18,773 bases of DNA, from assembly GCA_947177515.1 (NCBI GenBank), contig CAMWUU010000017.1, positions 1 through 18,773 on the forward strand, written 5' to 3'. Below are positions 13,669-18,773 of the stretch, in pieces. Within the stretch, counting starts at the first letter, position 1. Each line of letters opens with the position of its first letter. The position numbers were made by a program, and so were the translations under genes. The DNA is from an uncultured Lachnospiraceae bacterium. GTDB taxonomy: Bacteria; Bacillota; Clostridia; Lachnospirales; Lachnospiraceae. The notes below the pieces were generated by a model, which was not told the origin of the DNA, did not search any database, and saw only the letters and a program-made list of their open reading frames with translations.

Positions 13669-15588
13669 ATGGGTACAACCATAAAAAAACAGCCAATACA
13701 GAAACCGGACATCCCCAAACGGAACAATGCCCTATTAAACGTAATCACGCCAGTCGGGCTGGAGTTTACTAAGAACGGTCTTTCCATCGGGGAGAACATT
13801 GGGAAAATATACGGGCTGATCCGCTATCCGCAGAAAGTCAGTGTGGAATGGCTTTCCAAGATCACAAACATCCCGTCCACCATCGTGTCCATTGGTTGGC
13901 AGCCCGTGGACAATGCGGCACTGATCCACGCACTCTCCCACAGTGTTGTCCAGCAGCGGGGGATTGCGGAGGGGGCGAAAGACCCCCTCTCCCGCCAGAG
14001 GGCAGAAAAGGCGGCGGAAGATGGGGAGAAGATTATCCTACAGATTGATCGGGAAGGGGAAACCGTGGGGTTGATGAGTGTATCCATTATGCCAGTGGCA
14101 AAGGATGAAAAAAGTTTCCAGAAGGTATGCCGCCGTGCGGAAAGCCTTGTAAGCGTGCTGAAATGTAAGATGCGTACAATCCCAAACTTGCAGAAGGAAG
14201 CATTCCAGCATCTTTCCCCTTCCTTTGCAACCAATAAAAAGATGGAGGGAATTTTGCAGAAGGTTGTGCCAATCTCCACGTTTGTCGGCGGTTTCCCTTT
14301 TGCAAGCAGTGGGTTCAACGATGGCGCAGGGTATTATTTTGCACAGGATACCGGGGGCGGGCTTGTCATTGTGGATACCTGGCGGCGGGGCAGCGACCGC
14401 ACGAATAGCAATTTTGTGATTATGGGGAATTCTGGTGTGGGGAAGTCCACCGCAATCAAGCATATCATTTTGTCAGAGTTTATGAAAGGGACAAAAATTC
14501 TTGTCATTGATCCAGAGTCCGAGTACAAAGACCTCTGCCATAACCTTGGCGGAAATTGGGTAAACGCCGTGGGTGGTTCGGCGGGGAGGATCAACCCGTT
14601 ACAGGTTCGTCCGTCACCGCGCGATGAGGAAGGGGAAGCGGATCGGCTCTATACAGGTATGAGGAGTGGTATGGAAGAAACGGGGAGAAAAGAACCCCAA
14701 CAGTTACCAGAACAGAATGGCAAAGATAATGGTCTTTGCGAACTTACCATGCATTTAAAAAACCTTGAAATCTTCTTCAATCTCTATATCCCCTCGCTCA
14801 CGGATATGCAGCGTGCCATCCTGAAGAAATCCCTGGTGGAACTTTACCAGAATTTCAGTATTACATGGGATACGGATGTTTCCGGGTGGGATGCAGGGAA
14901 TTTTCCGGTATTTTCCGATCTGTATGCGCTGATACAGAAAAAAGCGGGGAAGGGGTCAGAACGGCAGGGATATGCCGATCTTGCACTACTTTTATATGAC
15001 CTTGCGGAAGGTTCGGACAGCTTTATCTGGAATGGAAAAAGCAGCATTGTAGATGGGGGAACAGGGGATGGCGGCTCGATTACCGTCCTAGATACAAATG
15101 CCTTGCAGGAAACAAGTGACAATATCAAGCGGACACAATATTTTAACCTACTAACCTGGTGTTGGGAGCAGATGAGCCGAAACAGGGAGGAACGGGTTCT
15201 TCTGATCTGTGATGAAGCATACCTGATGATTGACCAAACAGTGCCGCAGTCACTGGTCTACCTGCGCAACATGGTAAAACGGGCGCGGAAGTATGAGGGC
15301 GCACTGGCGATTATTTCCCACAGTGTCGGGGATTTTTTAAGTGACAGCATCAAACAGTATGGGCAGGCGTTACTTGATATCCCGTGTTACAAAATACTGA
15401 TGGGGACGGACGGGCAGAACTTAAAGGAAACCGCCGCACTCTATGACCTGACCGAAGCGGAGCAGGAGTTACTGCTCGCAAGGAAGCGCGGACATGCCCT
15501 GTTCCTTGTGGGGGCAAAACGGCTGCACATCTATTTTGAAATCCCGGATTACAAGATGGCATATATGGGGAAAGCAGGGGGACGATAG
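13669..15588 (+). CDS. virB4: VirB4-like conjugation/secretion ATPase
   Basis: A 639-residue AAA-type ATPase of the VirB4/TraE/TraC family. Walker A is GNSGVGKST (253-261) and Walker B is VLLICDEAYLM (510-520, with D515 and E516). The KILVIDPESEYKDLCHNLGG stretch after Walker A and the YLRNMVKRARKYEGALAIISHSVGDFL segment after Walker B are typical of the family. Residues 315-355 form a variable, charged insert. VirB4 proteins power assembly and substrate transfer in type IV secretion and are the most widespread marker of conjugative elements in Firmicutes. There is a strong AAGGAGG site before the start. The preceding gene looks like a separate VirB4 N-terminal domain and the next gene encodes a cell-envelope peptidase, as in many Gram-positive conjugation loci. 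Confidence 0.92.
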   Translation: MGTTIKKQPIQKPDIPKRNNALLNVITPVGLEFTKNGLSIGENIGKIYGLIRYPQKVSVEWLSKITNIPSTIVSIGWQPVDNAALIHALSHSVVQQRGIAEGAKDPLSRQRAEKAAEDGEKIILQIDREGETVGLMSVSIMPVAKDEKSFQKVCRRAESLVSVLKCKMRTIPNLQKEAFQHLSPSFATNKKMEGILQKVVPISTFVGGFPFASSGFNDGAGYYFAQDTGGGLVIVDTWRRGSDRTNSNFVIMGNSGVGKSTAIKHIILSEFMKGTKILVIDPESEYKDLCHNLGGNWVNAVGGSAGRINPLQVRPSPRDEEGEADRLYTGMRSGMEETGRKEPQQLPEQNGKDNGLCELTMHLKNLEIFFNLYIPSLTDMQRAILKKSLVELYQNFSITWDTDVSGWDAGNFPVFSDLYALIQKKAGKGSERQGYADLALLLYDLAEGSDSFIWNGKSSIVDGGTGDGGSITVLDTNALQETSDNIKRTQYFNLLTWCWEQMSRNREERVLLICDEAYLMIDQTVPQSLVYLRNMVKRARKYEGALAIISHSVGDFLSDSIKQYGQALLDIPCYKILMGTDGQNLKETAALYDLTEAEQELLLARKRGHALFLVGAKRLHIYFEIPDYKMAYMGKAGGR

Positions 15589-15589
15589 G

Positions 15590-16429
15590 ATGACAAACAA
15601 GGTACTTGCAAGGGTTCTGGCATTGTTGGCACAGCAGGAAAAGGAGAACCGGCGGGCGAAAACCCGCCTGCTCGTCCTGATTCTTTCCCCGGTTATTTTT
15701 CTGTTGCTGCTAATTGCCTTAATTTTATATGTGATTACAAGCCCAATTACGCTGTTTATGGACTGGGCATTTGGCAGTGATGAGGTGACTGTGATTGAAT
15801 CCTTCCAGAAGGAATATGGCTATAACCAGAAGATCAGTTTTTTTTCGCAGGATTATAAGGAAGGTGTGGGCAAGTCCTACGAAGATACGGTATTTGCAGA
15901 TGGGTTTGCTGGGATGATGTATTACAGCCAGTTTGACCCAAGGTGGGCGGAACTGGCGTATGGGGAGTCCGATACGATTGGGCAGGCAGGATGTGGGGTG
16001 GTCAGTATGGCAACCGTAATTTCTGCGCTGACCGGGGAAGTACATGACCCTGTGGAACTGGCAGGATGGTCGGTGGAAAATGGATATTATTGTGAGGGGA
16101 ATGGTTCATACCATAGTCTGATTCCTGCCGCAGCAACGGCTTACGGGCTGACATGGGAAGGGAATCTGACAACAAAGGGGATTGTGGACGCGCTTGCGGA
16201 GGGGAAACTGGTCGTGGCTGTGATGGGGAAAGGGCATTTCACAAAGGGAAGCCATTTCATCGTTTTGCGGGGGATGACTGGGGAAGGAAAAGTCTTGGTG
16301 TCCGACTCAACAAACTATACAAGAAGTACTATGGAATGGGAATTGGCGGTGATAGTGGAAGAAGCGGCAAAGGCGGCTGCGGCGGGTGGTCCGTTCTGGG
16401 CAATAGGAAACAATAACGAAATAGAATAG
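15590..16429 (+). CDS. Membrane-anchored C39-like cysteine peptidase
   Basis: A 279-residue protein with a basic N terminus, one membrane helix (about 26-50) and an extracytoplasmic C39_2-like domain. MMYYSQFDPRWAELAYG (109-125) and TIGQAGCGVVSMATVIS (129-145) give the catalytic Cys135 and the upstream Gln114; GSHFIVLRG gives His222, and VSDSTN supplies the third residue, Asp239 or Asn242. The family includes peptidases that cut peptides or cell-wall cross-links; in Gram-positive conjugation systems the VirB1-like position is usually an NlpC/P60 or CHAP enzyme, so this is a likely functional replacement that opens the wall. It starts one base after the VirB4 stop. Family assignment is good; substrate is unknown. 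Confidence 0.82.
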   Translation: MTNKVLARVLALLAQQEKENRRAKTRLLVLILSPVIFLLLLIALILYVITSPITLFMDWAFGSDEVTVIESFQKEYGYNQKISFFSQDYKEGVGKSYEDTVFADGFAGMMYYSQFDPRWAELAYGESDTIGQAGCGVVSMATVISALTGEVHDPVELAGWSVENGYYCEGNGSYHSLIPAAATAYGLTWEGNLTTKGIVDALAEGKLVVAVMGKGHFTKGSHFIVLRGMTGEGKVLVSDSTNYTRSTMEWELAVIVEEAAKAAAAGGPFWAIGNNNEIE

Positions 16430-16443
16430 GGAGGGATTGGGAT

Positions 16444-17478
16444 ATGGTCTTGTATTTATCTTCTGTACAGCATACAAACCTGTTGGACTTTACAGGCTTG
16501 TATGAACCGGATAGCGGGATGCCGATTAAGCGGATGGTGGGATGGTTTTCCTTAAAGCAGTTCATTGTTTATGATATGCGGAATTTCTCGCATTTTACGG
16601 ATGTTGTGCTTGATCGGGCGGCGTTTGGGGATACGGATGGGGAGTTTGCACAGGGCGTTGAGGAATTTTTGATAATGTATACGGCACGGGTAACGGTGAT
16701 TTGCGAGGGGCTGGCACAATCCGACCCGCTTTTTGGGGCGTTAATTGAAAGCGGGGTAAGGAATATCGTGTGTGCTACGGAGATTGGGGAAATCCAACAG
16801 GAGATTACGGAGTGTCTGAGCGAAGAAGGGATGCTGCGGTATGTGCCGGAGGAACAGCAGGGGGAGGAAAGAAAGGAAGAAATCCAGGCAAAGGAGCGAT
16901 ATCATTTTGAATGTAAGGATGTAGGGATTGCCGTGGTGGGGGCGCAGCCAAGAGTGGGGACTACCACGGTGGCGGTTGGGTTCTGTGTCTGGCTGGCGCG
17001 TGTCGGTGCATCATCCGTCTGTTATGTGGAGGTAAACCAAAGTGGATGTTTGGAAATGTTGGCAAAAGGCTATGGGATGGAGCAGGCAGGGGATGGATGG
17101 GTGTTTGAGGGGGTGCATTTTTGTAAGGAACAGCCGCAGGGGGAGTTTCAATTTGTAGTGTATGATTTTGGGGGTGATGCTAATAGGTGGCGCGGGCAAC
17201 GTGAACTTTTGGAAAAGGCAGGGCAAAGGTTGCTTGTATGTGGTACGAAGCCGCATGAACTGGGGTTCTCTGCGTGGCTGAAAAGGGAGTTTGCAGGGAT
17301 GGGGGCGTGGTTGTTATGTCCGTTTGTGGCGGAGGGCATCCGGGAGGAATTGGCAGGGGTGTTGCAGGATGAGCAGCATAGGGTCAAATTTCTTTGTTAT
17401 CAGCCAGAATTGATGGACGGCGGGTGTAATGCGGGGGTGTACCGGGAAGTTGTGGCAGAGTATACTATGGAAGCATAA
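16444..17478 (+). CDS. TadZ/CpaE-like protein with receiver-like N domain and lysine-less P-loop
   Basis: A 344-residue protein. Residues 1-135 resemble a degenerate receiver domain (alternating strands such as FIVYDMRN and VTVICEGL), and residues 155-344 a MinD/ParA-like fold: VGIAVVGAQPRVGTTTVAVGF, then VCYVEVNQSG and FQFVVYDFGGDAN. In the P-loop, G166-AQPRV-G172-TTT, the invariant lysine before the first Thr is absent, so ATP hydrolysis is probably lost or changed. The combination of pseudo-receiver and atypical MinD-like domain is that of TadZ/CpaE, the polar or positional landmark of Tad pili. It is the second such ATPase-like protein in the window, next to the VirB4 genes instead of cpaF. 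GGGAGG lies upstream of the ATG; a terminator follows the stop. Confidence 0.75.
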   Translation: MVLYLSSVQHTNLLDFTGLYEPDSGMPIKRMVGWFSLKQFIVYDMRNFSHFTDVVLDRAAFGDTDGEFAQGVEEFLIMYTARVTVICEGLAQSDPLFGALIESGVRNIVCATEIGEIQQEITECLSEEGMLRYVPEEQQGEERKEEIQAKERYHFECKDVGIAVVGAQPRVGTTTVAVGFCVWLARVGASSVCYVEVNQSGCLEMLAKGYGMEQAGDGWVFEGVHFCKEQPQGEFQFVVYDFGGDANRWRGQRELLEKAGQRLLVCGTKPHELGFSAWLKREFAGMGAWLLCPFVAEGIREELAGVLQDEQHRVKFLCYQPELMDGGCNAGVYREVVAEYTMEA

Positions 17479-17484
17479 GAGAGA

Positions 17485-17530
17485 AAAGCCATACAAGGTA
17501 GGAAAAAGTGTCTGTATGGCTTTCTTTCGT
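17485..17530 (+). terminator. Rho-independent terminator after the secretion operon
   Basis: AAAGCCATACA (17485-17495) pairs perfectly with TGTATGGCTTT (17513-17523) across a 17-base loop, and is followed by the T-rich CTTTCGTTGT. It closes the operon that begins at the secreted protein gene, within ten bases of the last stop. Confidence 0.8.
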
Positions 17531-17562
17531 TGTATTGAAATGAAAAAAAGGAGGAATTTAGG

Positions 17563-18309
17563 ATGGCAACAAAGCAGGTGAAATTAAAGGAGCAGGCATA
17601 CGCAAGCAATCTGAAAAGCAGGGCATTATCCGTGTTGATTTACTTAATTGACCGTTCCAACCAGGAGTTGACCTGTTTCCCGGCAATCCCAACTATGGCG
17701 GAGCAACTCCATATCTCGATCTCAACCGTAAAGCGGGCGTTAAGGCAATTGGTGGATGCAGGGTATATCAGCAAAGAAGCGCGGTTTCGGAAGAAGAACC
17801 GAGGGCAGAGCAGCAACCTGTATACACTGATACTGCAAAATGAGAAGACAGCAAGAGAAAAGAAGGATTGTTCAGAAAGTGGGGAGGGTGTAGGTCAGGC
17901 TTTGGAAAATGACTTTAATGCTAATGGTAAAGATGGGCATGTGAAAGATGGAAAGAACGTAGATATTTTAAAAATGGCTTCGAAGGAAGAGGATGCAGAG
18001 CATATAAGTTTTGAGCGTATATTAAGTGAACAGAAAGCAGTGCAAGAAACCGTATTGGAAGAATATCAATCTGAAATTTTAGAAGCCGCTTTAAAACAAG
18101 GGGATTCATCAAATATGCGAGAAAATCGTGTTTGTAATATCCCGAATCATTGTGCATATAGAGGAGATAACTTTGGTTTGAGTTTTTGTTATGATAAATC
18201 AAGCCAGAGTAAGGATAAGGGTGCAATTTGTATGAGATTCTCTGTTTTGGCTGTGAACGGGGGAGGGGGTCAATTTGATATCCCCTTGAACTATCCAATT
18301 AAGATTTAG
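17563..18309 (+). CDS. Winged-helix DNA-binding protein (HTH_36-like)
   Basis: A 248-residue protein. Residues 12-90 form a winged helix: SRALSVLIYLIDRSNQELTCFPAIPTMAEQLHISISTVKRALRQLVDAGYISKEARF, with FRKKNRGQSSNLYTL as the wing. This is the HTH_36-type domain found in replication initiators and regulators of plasmids and integrative elements. The remaining 150 residues have no recognisable domain and are polar; from about base 17900 the DNA is clearly more AT-rich than upstream genes. The end, NGGGGQFDIPLNYPIK, looks ordered again, so an insertion or fusion in the middle is possible. GGAGG precedes the ATG by nine bases. Whether it regulates the transfer genes or replication of the element is not known. 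Confidence 0.75.
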   Translation: MATKQVKLKEQAYASNLKSRALSVLIYLIDRSNQELTCFPAIPTMAEQLHISISTVKRALRQLVDAGYISKEARFRKKNRGQSSNLYTLILQNEKTAREKKDCSESGEGVGQALENDFNANGKDGHVKDGKNVDILKMASKEEDAEHISFERILSEQKAVQETVLEEYQSEILEAALKQGDSSNMRENRVCNIPNHCAYRGDNFGLSFCYDKSSQSKDKGAICMRFSVLAVNGGGGQFDIPLNYPIKI

Positions 18310-18589
18310 AAAAGCGGAGAGTGGTATATACAAAGGGATAAGTGTTCTGAAAAGGTGTATGTTATTTCATCTTTAGGGTGAAAAAACTTAACTTTATTCA
18401 ATATGTCAATAAAAATATACGTAATAAATCTTTAGAAATCCTGTATTGGAAGGAGTATTTTTTAAGATTATGACAAATTAAAATTTGGAATTACCAGCAA
18501 AAAGTGGAAAAGCTAAGCAAAAAAGATTGAATTATTTCTGCAATTATGTTATATTAAAATTATGATAGAAATCGATGGAGGTGGAAACA
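18310..18589 (+). other. AT-rich non-coding stretch
   Basis: This 280-base gap is much richer in A and T than the rest of the window and has no plausible open frame. It ends with the promoter and ribosome site of the response regulator gene. I see no clear terminator for the winged-helix gene and no attachment-site-like repeat. Confidence 0.5.
18527..18555 (+). promoter_or_regulatory. Putative sigma-A promoter for the response regulator gene
   Basis: TTGAAT (18527-18532) and TATATT (18550-18555) are separated by 17 bases, in an A/T-rich setting, 34 bases before the start codon. It matches the consensus at four or five of six bases in each box. Confidence 0.6.
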
Positions 18590-18773
18590 ATGCGGATTGC
18601 AGTGATAGATGATGAGCGTAGTTTTGCTGATAAAGTGAAAAAAGATATTGAGAAATATTTTCAGGAACAAAAAACAGTAAAAGTGAAATGTTTCATTGAT
18701 GCTTCGCTTCTTATTGACTTGCAAAAGCAAAATTGTTATGATCTTTATCTATTGGATGTAGAAATGCCAGAAG
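18590..18773 (+). CDS. Response regulator, N-terminal receiver domain (cut by window end)
   Basis: The first 61 residues are a receiver domain: MRIAVIDDERSF gives the acidic pair D7/D8, and YDLYLLDVEMPE gives the phosphoacceptor aspartate D56. The LDVEMPE signature and style fit LytTR-type (AgrA/VirR-like) regulators of Firmicutes, but the output domain lies outside the window, so OmpR-type is not excluded. GGAGGTGG eight bases upstream is a strong ribosome site, and a promoter is present at 18527. A histidine kinase would be expected next. It may control expression of the transfer and pilus genes, or may belong to a neighbouring unit. Confidence 0.85.
   Translation, partial: MRIAVIDDERSFADKVKKDIEKYFQEQKTVKVKCFIDASLLIDLQKQNCYDLYLLDVEMPE

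Noticed and set aside
1..18773. CRISPR arrays, tRNA or rRNA genes, insertion sequences
   Set aside because: No regularly spaced repeats, cloverleaf-like sequence or transposase frame was seen on reading both strands.

Overview
The window reads as part of an integrative or conjugative-type mobile element from a low-to-mid GC Firmicute, most likely a gut clostridium of the Lachnospiraceae/Oscillospiraceae kind. The grounds are strong GGAGG ribosome binding sites, frequent TTG starts, single-membrane-type secretion genes with no outer-membrane secretin, and gene families I associate with clostridial mobile elements (a DUF4320-like small membrane protein, a VirB4-like ATPase, a C39-like peptidase, an MT-A70 methyltransferase). 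This taxonomic call is inference; there is no rRNA or housekeeping gene. All supported genes are on the + strand.

Layout: (1) 1-936, two DNA methyltransferases: the C-terminal end of a cytosine-C5 enzyme, with an in-frame stop just upstream, and an intact MT-A70 adenine-type enzyme. (2) 933-9122, a Tad/Flp-like pilus assembly set: prepilin peptidase, CpaB/RcpC-like SAF protein, a P-loop ATPase of MinD/TadZ type, the CpaF/TadA motor ATPase, an unrelated conserved mobile-element protein, TadB-like and TadC-like platform proteins, then two small single-pass proteins (DUF4320-like and TadE-like). (3) 9123-10284, a promoter with a tandem 13-bp repeat, a membrane protein with a long low-complexity stalk, and a Rho-independent terminator. 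(4) 10406-16429, a large secreted protein with a Trp/His/Cys-rich segment, a small cytoplasmic-looking protein, a separate membrane-anchored protein resembling a VirB4 N-terminal domain, the VirB4-like ATPase itself, and a membrane-anchored C39-like cysteine peptidase. (5) 16444-17530, a second TadZ/CpaE-like protein whose P-loop lacks the usual lysine, followed by a terminator. (6) 17563-18773, a winged-helix protein whose C-terminal half becomes AT-rich, an AT-rich intergenic stretch, and the start of a response regulator gene cut off by the window end.

The notable point is the combination. Components of a Tad pilus (type II/IV-pilus lineage) are in one run with a VirB4-like conjugation ATPase and a cell-wall or protein-processing peptidase, all on a probable mobile element. 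The simplest reading is a surface apparatus in which CpaF, TadB, TadC and the prepilin peptidase build a pilus-like fibre and VirB4 drives a linked transport or assembly step, possibly for mating. No relaxase, VirD4 coupling protein, VirB6/VirB8 homologue or classical Flp major pilin is seen in the window, so conjugative function is not shown. Regulation is suggested by the repeat-bearing promoter, several strong hairpins in leaders, and the response regulator at the right edge.
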